From the NCBI GenBank assembly GCA_012520915.1, contig JAAYNJ010000024.1, forward strand, positions 62,001-126,000: a stretch of DNA of 64,000 nt, in the 5' to 3' direction. Each line of letters opens with the position of its first letter. Position 1 is the first letter of the stretch. A program made the position numbers and the translations under genes. Shown here piece by piece: positions 36,879 to 45,126 of the stretch. Source of the stretch: Oscillospiraceae bacterium. GTDB lineage: Bacteria; Bacillota; Clostridia; Oscillospirales; Ruminococcaceae. The notes under the pieces were generated by a model, which searched no databases, had not been told where the DNA came from, and saw only the letters and a program-made list of their open reading frames with translations.

Positions 36879-37642
36879 GGCAACGATTTTCCGATATGTT
36901 TAATGAAAATGTCTACAGTTCAATTTACAGCTTTCTCTCTATACATTATGACGAATTCACTCAAAATGTAGACTATCTCCGTTATGCTGAATTTTTAAAT
37001 GAAAAGCTCAAAAACACCTCTGGAAAGCTCATACTTGATGCCGGTTGCGGAACCGCAAATATATCTATGCTTTTAAAAGAGTACGGATATGAATTGATTT
37101 GCGTAGATGCCAGCGAAGAGATGCTTTCTATTGCAGATTCAAAGTCCGGCGGCGGATTATTGCTTCTCAACCAAAACCTCGAGGATTTGGATCTCTATGG
37201 CACCGTAAATGCCGCAATCTCCACTTTAGATACGTTAAATCATCTTGACAGTAAGAGTTTGGATAAGTTTTTGGCCAGGTTAAGTCTGTTTATCGAGCCA
37301 AACGGTGTCTTTATATTTGACTTGAACACGGAATATAAACACAATAAGATTCTTGGCGACAACATTTTTGTTTTAGAGTCGGAAAACACCATAATATTAT
37401 GGCAAAACCAATTACTTGAAAGCTGCGATATCGAAATTAAGATGGACATCTTCAGCCGTCAACCTAATAGCCTTTACAGTCGAAAGCGCGGAGTTTTAAA
37501 AGAATATTATCACAGTGCTGAAAATATCGGTTTATTTCTGTCAAAGCACGGATTTAAAATAATTGAGTTCCTTGATGGAGATAGCTTTGAAAATCTTACT
37601 GAAACTTCCGAGCGTGTGATAATCATATCTGAAAAAATCTGA
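36875..37642 (+). CDS. Class I SAM-dependent methyltransferase
   Basis: 255 residues. SAM motif I is LILDAGCGTANISMLL, followed by an acidic residue in LICVDASEEML and motif at AAISTLDTLNHLDSKSLDKFL. Similar proteins are common in Firmicutes and often sit near ribosome-silencing or late competence genes; the substrate is unknown. TTG 36875 overlaps the lysA stop by four bases; ATG 36896 is an alternative start. Followed 10 bases later by hslO. Confidence 0.82.
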   Translation: MRQRFSDMFNENVYSSIYSFLSIHYDEFTQNVDYLRYAEFLNEKLKNTSGKLILDAGCGTANISMLLKEYGYELICVDASEEMLSIADSKSGGGLLLLNQNLEDLDLYGTVNAAISTLDTLNHLDSKSLDKFLARLSLFIEPNGVFIFDLNTEYKHNKILGDNIFVLESENTIILWQNQLLESCDIEIKMDIFSRQPNSLYSRKRGVLKEYYHSAENIGLFLSKHGFKIIEFLDGDSFENLTETSERVIIISEKI

Positions 37643-37652
37643 GGAATTATAT

Positions 37653-38531
37653 ATGGGAAGGATGTTAAAAGCTATAACAAATAAGGGCGGGGTATCTATA
37701 ACCGTTCTTGACTCTACTGATATCGTTTCCAAGGCAAGAGAGCTTCACTCAACCTCTATGACGGCAACAGCTGCTTTCGGCAGAGTTTTAACAGCAGCTT
37801 CTCTGCTTGGTTCAAACTTAAAAACCGAAAAAGAGAGTATTACTTTAAGAGTTATGGGCGACGGACCCATAGGCGATATCATTGCTGTTTCCGATAATCT
37901 CGGGAATGTCCGGGGAGTTTGCAGTAATCCTAATGCGGATTTGCCTTTAAACGAGAAAGGGAAGTTCGATGTATCCGGTTTGGTGGGAAAGGGGATACTG
38001 GCAGTATCAAAAGATTTAGGACTTAAAGAACCATATATAGGGCAGGTGGATTTGGTTTCAGGAGAAATTGCCGAAGACATAGCTTTTTACCTTCTTTCAA
38101 GTGAACAGCAGCCTTCCGCATGTGCCTTAGGTGTAAGAATAGGTAAAGATCTGTCTGTTGAAGCCGCTGCCGGTTATATCACGAGAATCCTTCCCGATGC
38201 AACGGATTATGAAATTGATACAATTGAAAATAATCTAAAAACCATCATTCCGGTGTCCTCAATGGTTAAATCGGATTATGAGTTAACTGATATAGTAAAA
38301 GCGGTGTTTAACAGCCTTGAATTTACTGTTTTGGAAGAGACAAACCCTGATTATCTTTGCACATGCAGTAAAACGAGGATGGAGAAAGCGCTTATAAGTA
38401 TCGGCAAAAATGAGCTGAACGAGATTATTAATGTTGACGGAAAAGCAGAGATTGTCTGTAGATTTTGCAACAGTGTTTATTCCTTTTCTAAAATCGAACT
38501 CGAAAAACTTTTGGAATCCGCCGTTTCATAA
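37653..38531 (+). CDS. hslO: Redox-regulated chaperone Hsp33
   Basis: Holdase chaperone switched on by oxidation of a C-terminal zinc centre. The N-terminal domain has MLKAITNKGGVSITVLDST and RVMGDGPIGDIIAVSDNLGNVRG; the C-terminus holds the four zinc cysteines, CTC in PDYLCTCSK and CRFC in IVCRFCNS. 292 residues, complete. TGAGGAA before ATG 37653. A decayed copy of the last 190 bases of this gene lies at about 41516-41665. Confidence 0.95.
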   Translation: MGRMLKAITNKGGVSITVLDSTDIVSKARELHSTSMTATAAFGRVLTAASLLGSNLKTEKESITLRVMGDGPIGDIIAVSDNLGNVRGVCSNPNADLPLNEKGKFDVSGLVGKGILAVSKDLGLKEPYIGQVDLVSGEIAEDIAFYLLSSEQQPSACALGVRIGKDLSVEAAAGYITRILPDATDYEIDTIENNLKTIIPVSSMVKSDYELTDIVKAVFNSLEFTVLEETNPDYLCTCSKTRMEKALISIGKNELNEIINVDGKAEIVCRFCNSVYSFSKIELEKLLESAVS

Positions 38532-38536
38532 AATCA

Positions 38537-38565
38537 TTGACACAACTTAAAATTCTAAGTATCAT
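38537..38565 (+). promoter_or_regulatory. Promoter for tRNA-Val(CAC)
   Basis: Consensus TTGACA at 38537-38542, 17-base spacer and TATCAT at 38560-38565, ending 10 bases before the tRNA. The five-tRNA operon at 63074 has the same hexamers. Confidence 0.85.
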
Positions 38566-38575
38566 TTTCTAAAAG

Positions 38576-38652
38576 GGGAGCATAGCTCAGCTGGTTAGAG
38601 CGCCTGCTTCACACGCAGGAGGTCGCAGGTTCGAGTCCTGTTGCGCCCACCA
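38576..38652 (+). tRNA. tRNA-Val, anticodon CAC
   Basis: Cloverleaf of 77 bases with encoded CCA at 38650-38652. Anticodon stem CCTGC/GCAGG around TTCACAC gives CAC (valine, GUG). T loop TTCGAGT. The acceptor arm GGGAGCA pairs with TGCGCCC except for an A4-G69 mismatch, which the sister tRNA-Val(TAC) at 63074 does not have. Own promoter and terminator. Confidence 0.93.
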
Positions 38653-38657
38653 AAATT

Positions 38658-38705
38658 GAACGCAGTTATTGATACAATTTCTTGTATTGGTAACTGCGTT
38701 CTTTT
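38658..38705 (+). terminator. Terminator after tRNA-Val(CAC)
   Basis: GAACGCAGTTA at 38658-38668 pairs with TAACTGCGTTC at 38691-38701, with inner pairing of GATACAA/TTGTATT, then TTTT. Strong intrinsic terminator. Confidence 0.92.
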
Positions 38706-38830
38706 GTTTTGAGTCTATATTTTGTCCGGAACGGATAGCGGGACTTCGCTGCCGTCTTTTAGGTGGTAAAGCGCGGTGCTGTCGTTTCAAATTGCTGCCG
38801 GTTTCAGTGATGTAACAGTAGACATATAGT

Positions 38831-39532
38831 TTAAACTTTTAGCCGCATTCTGCCTAACTCGTTACACCTGCGACACAGGTACTCCGCCACACGCTTGCGA
38901 GGTTCCTTGTTGCGCAACAACTCTGAAATCAGGATGGGTTTGTCTACGATATATCTGTGCTCATACTTGCAATAATATGCCAGATAAAGCGGCAAATCCA
39001 TACCCTCTTCGAGCGTTTTCTTCGCCAGCAAAACAAATCCGCTGTGAAACATCTTTAATTCATCAAAATAGCCGTTCTTAGAAAATTCAGGAAAGATAAC
39101 CACGCTCTGTCTTTCGCGCAGGGTTTTGAGGGTTTCACTCAAGGTTTTTCTAAAGCGTATATCAGGGTAAGTAGAAATTAGATTTAGACCACGATAGAAT
39201 AGATAGGTCAGCGGTGCTACGATAACGGATAAACACCGTGCCACGAACAGATTCATGTGCTTCTTTTGATGGAAATAGACATTGGATAGGTACTTATATA
39301 CTTCTATGAGACCACCGTTCATCTCGTATGTGCCCCAGAAGCGGAAGGGGTGATTACCGTACAATTCCAAAACTAGCGGTGCAGATGCACCCACATGGTT
39401 ACTTAAAAAGAATATCTGCTGCCCCTCCATACTTTTGCCTAGAAATACAAAGCGGGGCTTTCTGATAAACAGACGTAACACGCTTTTGACGTTCCGGAAC
39501 CATGGCCTGCGATTGTCTTTATATTTACTCAT
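38831..39532 (-). CDS. PlsC-like acyltransferase homologue
   Basis: 233 residues, reading from ATG at 39532 with AAGGAGA on the minus strand before it; the frame is open to 39562 but that would include the ribosome site. Resembles 1-acyl-glycerol-3-phosphate acyltransferases: FFLSNHVGASAP corresponds to the NHx4D block and VVIFPEFSKNGYFDELKMFHSGF to the FPEG block. The NHx4D aspartate is replaced by alanine and FPEG reads FPEF, so activity or substrate may differ. A hydrophobic stretch lies near CLSVIVAPLTYLFY. It is transcribed against the housekeeping block and stands alone. Confidence 0.65.
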   Translation of the reverse strand: MSKYKDNRRPWFRNVKSVLRLFIRKPRFVFLGKSMEGQQIFFLSNHVGASAPLVLELYGNHPFRFWGTYEMNGGLIEVYKYLSNVYFHQKKHMNLFVARCLSVIVAPLTYLFYRGLNLISTYPDIRFRKTLSETLKTLRERQSVVIFPEFSKNGYFDELKMFHSGFVLLAKKTLEEGMDLPLYLAYYCKYEHRYIVDKPILISELLRNKEPRKRVAEYLCRRCNELGRMRLKV

Positions 39533-39955
39533 AATCCCTTCTCCTTTTTCATCGCACGACACTTCGTAAAGTGTAACAGAGTAAACTGCTCTTTGTCCAA
39601 TATTTTACCTTTGCCAATGTTGCTGTTTTGCTCACAAACAACGACAAGTCTATATGCATGAATGATTATTTAGAGCAACTCGATTGCATCTTAATTTCCG
39701 GCGGCAGAGCCGAGTATATATTAACATATTTCTGCTCTTCGGAGGGTTTTCGAGTAATATTCTAACAGTTTCAGGTAACTTTGCAATAAGTATTTTTGTA
39801 TCAAGCACTCAGTCCTTAACCAATATTTAACAGCCGTTGATTGAATCTCATTTCAACGGCTGTTTTTATAAATCTTTTAATCCAAAATGACGGAAATCAA
39901 TCCGTACCGTATTTGAAGCAATAATGCCACATTACTGTAAATTATCCGATTGATA
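39533..39955. other. Intergenic 423 bases with orphan small ORF and a plus-strand terminator
   Basis: Lies between two minus-strand genes. It holds a 35-codon plus-strand ORF (39658-39765, MNDYLEQLDC...), with no good ribosome site, and a hairpin terminator at 39829-39868 oriented for plus-strand transcription. No other feature is recognisable. Confidence 0.5.
39829..39868 (+). terminator. Intrinsic terminator with no clear upstream gene
   Basis: AACAGCCGTTGA at 39829-39840 pairs with TCAACGGCTGTT at 39853-39864, followed by TTTT. It could end transcription from the orphan ORF at 39658 or from an unseen small RNA; on the minus strand it could also serve the PepSY gene. Confidence 0.75.
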
Positions 39956-40432
39956 TTAGGTTTTTAACTTAAATTGCAGTAATTTTCCGTTTTGGGCATC
40001 AAGATTTACCTTATACATATTTGCCCCACGTTCATCTGTAATTTCCAATTCCCACAAGGTACGAATTTTCTTCCTCTTTAATTTCCACCTTATGGGTGTC
40101 GATGCAGGGACAGCATCTAAGGCGATAGTATTAATCTCACTGAACGATATCATATTTTCCAGGTTTATTTTTTTTCCATCCCGTCTTGCAGGAGATCTGT
40201 CTTTGCGTTTTAGAATCCTTGTTTTACTCTTAATGGTATCTCCCGTCTGTGCGTTCAGTTTGAGTGAATGACGATTTTTGCCGTCATTTCCTATAAATGA
40301 ATACTTATAAAACGGACCCTTGTGAGTTATCTTTAATTTTGTCAGAATATCATCGGGATAATACTTAAAATACTTATCAACAGCATCTTTAACGGAAATG
40401 ATACCCAATCTCATCTCTAAAGTATCTGTCAT
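39956..40432 (-). CDS. PepSY-domain protein
   Basis: 158 residues, two PepSY-like repeats: about 10-70 (GIISVKDAVDKYFKYYPDDILTKLKI...YKYSFIGNDGKNRHSLKLNAQTGDTI) and about 95-158 (ISFSEINTIALDAVPASTPIRWKL...WELEITDERGANMYKVNLDAQNGKLLQF). PepSY domains are usually extracytoplasmic and can inhibit peptidases, but no signal peptide or membrane helix is present here, so this one appears cytoplasmic. GGAAGG precedes ATG 40432 on the minus strand. Function unknown. Confidence 0.75.
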   Translation of the reverse strand: MTDTLEMRLGIISVKDAVDKYFKYYPDDILTKLKITHKGPFYKYSFIGNDGKNRHSLKLNAQTGDTIKSKTRILKRKDRSPARRDGKKINLENMISFSEINTIALDAVPASTPIRWKLKRKKIRTLWELEITDERGANMYKVNLDAQNGKLLQFKLKT

Positions 40433-40644
40433 TCAACCCTTCCTTTCTCTTGATTAGTGTTGCTTTATTATCATTATACAATGAATTCGCTTTTTATTTA
40501 ATATCGGTTCCTTTAATGGTTTTGATAATACTTCTACTTTTATGTTGGCAAATCTACTTTTTTTGAAAACAAATTAAATTTTTAAATTTAAGCTCTTATG
40601 TTAAAATTTAAAATATTGTGAAGTTGATTAGAATTGAGGCTATC

Positions 40645-41517
40645 TTGAAAAACAACATTTTCGATACTGCACTGATATTTGAAGGCGGCGGGATGCGCGT
40701 TGCACATTCTGCCGGAGTTACAAATGCCATGCTTGATTGCGGACTTCATTTTAACTACGTTTGCGGTGTCTCTGCCGGATCGAGCAACGCGGTTAATTAC
40801 CTTTCACGTGACAGAGAGCGCACAAAACGCAGCTTTGTCGACTTTGTCGAGATGGACGATGTAATCGGCCTGCGACACTGGATAAAAGGGGAAGGGTATT
40901 TTACCGCGGAATATCTTTATGGAGCGGCATCGCTGCCCGGAGGACCTCTGCCTCTGGATTTTACGCGATTTCAGGAGAATCCTGCGGAACTGCGTATAGC
41001 TGCTTTTGATTGTGAGACGGGTGAGACAGTCTATTGGAAACGGAAGGACATCGAAACAATTCAGGATTTGCTGCAAATGGTACGATGTTCTTCCACAATT
41101 CCTTTGATGATGCCTAAAGCGGAATTTCGCGGAAAGATATATGTCGACGGCGGTATCAAAGACGGCATACCACTCGACATTGCCCTGCGCGATGGGTACG
41201 AAAAGTTTTTTATCGTCTTAACGCGTGAAAAGGGATATCGAAAAAAACCGAGTAAAATACAGCGGCTGCTCGATTGCAAATTCAGGGACGAGCCTGTCTT
41301 AGCCGATAGCCTTCACAATCGCTGGGTTAGGTACAATAAACAGATGGAACTTATAGAAAGACTGGAAACTCAAGGTGCAGCTATTGTCGTTCGTCCTGAC
41401 CGTATGCGCGTTAGGAGCACAACTTCCAATCGAGTCAAACTGGAGGAGAGTTACTATGACGGATACCTTCTCGCAATGAGTAATATGGACAAGTGGAAAA
41501 TATTTTTAAATATTTAG
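40645..41517 (+). CDS. Patatin-like phospholipase
   Basis: Serine-aspartate acyl hydrolase, YjjU-like. The oxyanion loop is FEGGGMRVAHSAG, the nucleophile elbow VCGVSAGSSNA, and the catalytic aspartate lies in VDGGIKDGIPLDIAL. 290 residues from TTG 40645, which has GAGG five bases upstream; a GTG at 40618 would add nine residues. No signal peptide, so probably intracellular lipid hydrolysis. Its stop codon coincides with the left edge of the hslO remnant. Confidence 0.85.
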   Translation: MKNNIFDTALIFEGGGMRVAHSAGVTNAMLDCGLHFNYVCGVSAGSSNAVNYLSRDRERTKRSFVDFVEMDDVIGLRHWIKGEGYFTAEYLYGAASLPGGPLPLDFTRFQENPAELRIAAFDCETGETVYWKRKDIETIQDLLQMVRCSSTIPLMMPKAEFRGKIYVDGGIKDGIPLDIALRDGYEKFFIVLTREKGYRKKPSKIQRLLDCKFRDEPVLADSLHNRWVRYNKQMELIERLETQGAAIVVRPDRMRVRSTTSNRVKLEESYYDGYLLAMSNMDKWKIFLNI

Positions 41518-41665
41518 ACGAACCCTAATTGGCTTTGCACATGCAATAAAAACGAGAATGAAAAATCACTTATAAATGTTTGCACGAGATTATTAATGTT
41601 GACTAAAAACAGAGATTGCCTGCAGAATATGCAATTATGCAAGATTAGAAATTGAAAAAATGAAA
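41516..41665 (+). pseudogene. hslO: Decayed copy of the hslO (Hsp33) 3' end
   Basis: This stretch aligns with bases about 38337-38510 of the intact hslO. Shared runs include CTTTGCACATGCA, CTTATAA and GAGATTATTAATGTTGAC, then CAGAGATTG and TGCAA. It carries small deletions (one of about 15 bases), frameshifts and stops, so it encodes nothing. It would have specified the CTC half of the Hsp33 zinc site. The right edge fades near 41665. Confidence 0.85.
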
Positions 41666-41819
41666 CGTGATGGCAGCTTGTAAAATGTCTATCAAACTGG
41701 AAGAGGAGGTCAGCAATTGATTACCTTTGTTTTTTTGGTATAATACAAACTGGAAAACATTTAATGTAAATAGCATGCCTGTATCAACAATGAACCTATA
41801 GTTTGGAAGAGAATGAGAG
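41518..41819. other. 302-base intergenic region: hslO remnant plus promoter
   Basis: The left half is the hslO 3' remnant. The right half is AT-rich and holds the promoter at 41717-41744. A GAGGAGG at about 41703-41709 has no gene behind it (an ATT-GATT follows), which may be a relic ribosome site. Confidence 0.6.
41717..41744 (+). promoter_or_regulatory. Promoter for the glycosylation gene pair
   Basis: TTGATT at 41717-41722, a 16-base spacer with a T-run, and consensus TATAAT at 41739-41744. A 75-base leader precedes the start at 41820. Confidence 0.65.
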
Positions 41820-43610
41820 ATGTTCGACTATATTGCACTTATTATTATTTTTCTTATGGCATTGGGTTGTGCGAGTATTTTTGATTGCAAAATCGGAAAG
41901 ACTATGCCTCTAGTTGTGTCGATTATTATTTGTGTTGAGCTTATATGCGGATTTTTGAATCATCTTGAGTGGGGATTATATATACTAATTGCTTTTTTAA
42001 TTGTATGTATCGGCTTAATTGTGAAAGATTTTAGGAAGATATCTTCTCGAATCAATTTTAATGTCATTTTCGTATTAATAGTATCTCTCATTCTTCTTAA
42101 GATTCATCATGCTAATACGATTGCTCATACGTGGGATGAATTAGCTCAATGGGCGGTTACAGTAAGATATTCATATTTCACAAATTGGTTTGCAGCGCAT
42201 AGCGGCACTAATTCGATTTATCCTGATTATCCTCCTGCTACCGCTATGTTTCACTATTTCTGGATGAAGATTGGCAATAATTGGCAGGACAATCGTTTAT
42301 ATATCAGTATGGGGATAATGACAATATCTTACCTTGTACCCGTGCTGGATGAAATAAAATTAAAGCGAAAATTCCGTTTTTTTATCTTAACAATAGATTT
42401 TGTTTTAGTTTTTATTATTCTTGCTATTTTTCCGAAAGCATATTCACGTTTGACGGTTGACTGTATTATGGGCATTATCTTTGCTTGGCTATTGTATAAT
42501 GTGGTCCTGGAAGAAAATAGATATTTGAAAGTAGCGTCCCTTACAGTCGGAAGTTTTGTACTAATTATGGTAAAAAAATCAGCTATTATTTTTGTGATTT
42601 TCGTTTTAATTATGTGGGCTACAAATATTATTATTGAAAAAAATAAACAGTGGCTATATTTATTAGGAACCTCGTTAATTGCATTTATCGAAAGAGGTTT
42701 ATGGAGTATATATGTTAAAAATCAGGGTATAGCTACTACTTTTGGCATAAGTATGAAGTACAGAGAACCTCATGATTGGCAAAAAACAGCATTTGCTAAT
42801 TATTTCAAGGCTTTGTTTGACTATTCCGCTGTTGGTAATACGTCACAAACGGTTTTTTGGATTAATAAAATAAAAGTACCTACGATTATTGTAATTATTG
42901 CATTGGTTTTGTGTGGAATTACAATTGTGAATAAAAATAGAAGATATAAAGTATATAATATTATCTTGTTTTTTGAACTGTTACTTTATGTTTTTTTAGT
43001 ATCCTATTTGTACCTTCGTTCGTTTGGTGAAGGGGAAGTTGCTATTCTGTCATCCATGAGCAGATATTTAGGTACTTTCTTGTTAGGAAATATTTTGTTT
43101 TTCATCTATATATTTATTCATGACAATTGCTTTAAAGATATAAAACAACTTTTACCATTTATTTTGTTATGTTTTGTCCCTAACCTTGATCCGAAGTATC
43201 TTTTTACAAATTCGTTAATACCTAGATATCAACAAGAGACACAATTGGTAGCCGAAAGATATTCTAAATATGAAAAAAAGGCATTGTTTATACAAACTAA
43301 TGTGGATGAAGGTAGTAGAATCCATGTTTTTAACGGTAGTATCGCTGATATGAATTACATATTAACACCAATGAAAGTTACATCGCCATTGTGGCAAAGT
43401 GGTGAATTCGGCTGGTTTGAATCATACAGTCACCGTTATGACTATGTGTTTTTTGATAATGTATATGGGACCGTTGAAACGGATTCGTTTAGCGAGCAGT
43501 ATGTCCATTTGTTTTACCCTGATTCACCTATTTTGGATTATGGTCTTTATAAGGTTATGTATGTTGATGAACATCCAAAATTATATTATCTTTGCAAGTT
43601 TGACGAGTAA
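41820..43610 (+). CDS. Multi-pass membrane protein, GT-C-like glycosyltransferase candidate
   Basis: 596 residues, about a dozen transmembrane helices over residues 1-460, and a soluble C-terminal domain that should lie outside the cell. The first extracellular loop contains HTWDELAQWAVTVRYSYFTNWF and YPDYPPATAMFHYFW, which look like the acidic active-site loop of GT-C enzymes that use polyprenyl-linked sugars. No closer family is recognised. The gene is strikingly AT-rich, unlike the housekeeping genes. It is followed 13 bases later by a GT2-GtrA protein, so the pair probably loads a sugar on undecaprenyl phosphate and transfers it to a surface polymer. Confidence 0.7.
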   Translation: MFDYIALIIIFLMALGCASIFDCKIGKTMPLVVSIIICVELICGFLNHLEWGLYILIAFLIVCIGLIVKDFRKISSRINFNVIFVLIVSLILLKIHHANTIAHTWDELAQWAVTVRYSYFTNWFAAHSGTNSIYPDYPPATAMFHYFWMKIGNNWQDNRLYISMGIMTISYLVPVLDEIKLKRKFRFFILTIDFVLVFIILAIFPKAYSRLTVDCIMGIIFAWLLYNVVLEENRYLKVASLTVGSFVLIMVKKSAIIFVIFVLIMWATNIIIEKNKQWLYLLGTSLIAFIERGLWSIYVKNQGIATTFGISMKYREPHDWQKTAFANYFKALFDYSAVGNTSQTVFWINKIKVPTIIVIIALVLCGITIVNKNRRYKVYNIILFFELLLYVFLVSYLYLRSFGEGEVAILSSMSRYLGTFLLGNILFFIYIFIHDNCFKDIKQLLPFILLCFVPNLDPKYLFTNSLIPRYQQETQLVAERYSKYEKKALFIQTNVDEGSRIHVFNGSIADMNYILTPMKVTSPLWQSGEFGWFESYSHRYDYVFFDNVYGTVETDSFSEQYVHLFYPDSPILDYGLYKVMYVDEHPKLYYLCKFDE

Positions 43611-43623
43611 AGGGGAGTGATAG

Positions 43624-44739
43624 ATGATCTACGATAATATGTTAATACCTATTATAATACCATCATTAGAACCGGATGAGAGATTGCTTACGCTATTAAG
43701 AGAATTGACTATAGCCGGCTACAAAAATATTGTGATTGTTAATGATGGAAGTAGCAGTGATTATGATTGTTTTTTTCAAAGTGCCGAACACGACTACGGA
43801 TGCGTTGTGCTTGTCCATGATGAAAATATGGGAAAAGGTCGCGCTTTAAAGAATGCTTTTAATTATTGTCTTGATACAATGCCGAATATTATTGGGTGCA
43901 TTACTGCTGACTCCGATGGTCAGCATTCCGTAGAGTGTATAAGTAAATGTATGGATGCGCTTATGGCAAACACAGATAAACTTGTGTTAGGTGTTCGTAA
44001 TTTTTCTGGAGGTAATATTCCTCGTAAAAGCATGATGGGGAATAAAATTACATGTAAAGTATGTAAATATCTTTGTGGATTAAGTATTAGTGATACGCAA
44101 ACCGGTTTACGGGGTATTCCTAAAAGTTTTATGGAAGAATTGTTAGATGTTCCGGGAGAGCGTTTTGAATTTGAGACTCAAATGTTAGTGGCATCTATAA
44201 ATAGGTACGATATTTATGAGGTCGAAATAAAAACAATATACGATAGCGTAGATAATCATGTTACACATTTTGATCCAATAAAAGATTCTTTTAGAATATA
44301 TAAAATTTTTGTAAAAATATTTGCGAGATACACATTCTCATCATTATCTTCCTGGGGAGTTGATTTGGCATTCTTTGCACTTTTTGAGTGGATTCTGATA
44401 AAAAGCGCATCTACTTTCAGAGCATATATAGCTTTGGCAACTGTTTTGGCGCGAATTCTTTCTGCAACATATAATTATTTGATGAATTACGTTTTTGTTT
44501 TTAAAAGCATAGAAAAACATTCAAAAGCTGGATACAAGTATTTTCTTCTTGCGTTCATTCAAATGGGATTTAGCGCCTTATTTACTACGCTATTGAGTAT
44601 GGGAAGTTGGATGTCTGATATTACTGCAAAAATAATAGTGGATGGAACATTGTTCTTTATTAGTTATTACATTCAACGCCGTTTTATTTTTTACAAAAGC
44701 AAAAAAGATGTAATGATAACAAACGGCAGTGTTTTATAA
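43624..44739 (+). CDS. GT2 glycosyltransferase fused to GtrA membrane domain
   Basis: 371 residues. The N-terminal GT-A domain (1-230) has IPIIIPSLEPDERL, IVNDGSSSDY, the metal-binding TADSDGQHS, and TQTGLRGIPKSF, as in polyprenyl-phosphate sugar synthases (DPM1-like). The C-terminal GtrA domain (about 240-360) has four transmembrane helices, with SSWGVDLAFFALFEW and SATYNYLMNYVFVFKS. Such fusions make and flip lipid-linked sugars for surface modification. GGGGAGTGATAG precedes ATG 43624. AT-rich, like its upstream partner. Ends before a perfect palindrome terminator. Confidence 0.88.
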   Translation: MIYDNMLIPIIIPSLEPDERLLTLLRELTIAGYKNIVIVNDGSSSDYDCFFQSAEHDYGCVVLVHDENMGKGRALKNAFNYCLDTMPNIIGCITADSDGQHSVECISKCMDALMANTDKLVLGVRNFSGGNIPRKSMMGNKITCKVCKYLCGLSISDTQTGLRGIPKSFMEELLDVPGERFEFETQMLVASINRYDIYEVEIKTIYDSVDNHVTHFDPIKDSFRIYKIFVKIFARYTFSSLSSWGVDLAFFALFEWILIKSASTFRAYIALATVLARILSATYNYLMNYVFVFKSIEKHSKAGYKYFLLAFIQMGFSALFTTLLSMGSWMSDITAKIIVDGTLFFISYYIQRRFIFYKSKKDVMITNGSVL

Positions 44740-44834
44740 AGATACGATGTTATTAATTTTTGGTTTTTATAAGTGTAAGACAAGTTTGCATAAAAACAAT
44801 ATTATGCCATTTGCAATAATAGAGGAAACCAATT

Positions 44835-44876
44835 AAAAGAACCGTCAATACCGATATCGGTATTGACGGTTCTTTT
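44835..44876. terminator. Perfect 42-base palindrome, bidirectional terminator
   Basis: Two 21-base arms, each the exact reverse complement of the other, centred on GATATC. A-rich and T-rich outer ends make it an intrinsic terminator in both directions. It closes the GT-C/GtrA operon. Confidence 0.88.
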
Positions 44877-45126
44877 ATTCTCAACTTTTACTTTCTTCTT
44901 GAAACGGTAGGTGCGTCTTCAAAGCAATTGATTTTTAAAATTAAATATTCTTTTCTTCATTTCCCGGACAACAGAAAAATAGGTTTAAGTGATTTAATAT
45001 ATTTTCCGATAAAAATAAACAATTTGTGATATTATAGTTAGAAGCGGGTAACTACCTGCCTTAATGCTTTCAAAATGTATATATCAGTTTAATGTTTCTA
45101 AAGTTGATTAAATCCGCGACATGATG

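Noticed and set aside
38587-38790. Minus-strand ORF containing QQDSNLRPPACEAGALTS
   Set aside because: It is the antisense reading of tRNA-Val(CAC) and its terminator, a well-known source of spurious predicted proteins.
38703-38790. Minus-strand coding remnant (ALYHLKDGSEVPL)
   Set aside because: Only about 26 codons between stops and no family could be assigned; too little to call a pseudogene.
38532-41815. Integrative element at tRNA-Val
   Set aside because: Although a tRNA and a duplicated hslO end bound the segment, there is no integrase, no repeat of the tRNA 3' end and no transfer gene.
45041-45060. c-di-GMP riboswitch before the EAL gene
   Set aside because: The small GCGGGT/ACCTGC hairpin does not show the conserved GEMM core, so no riboswitch is claimed.
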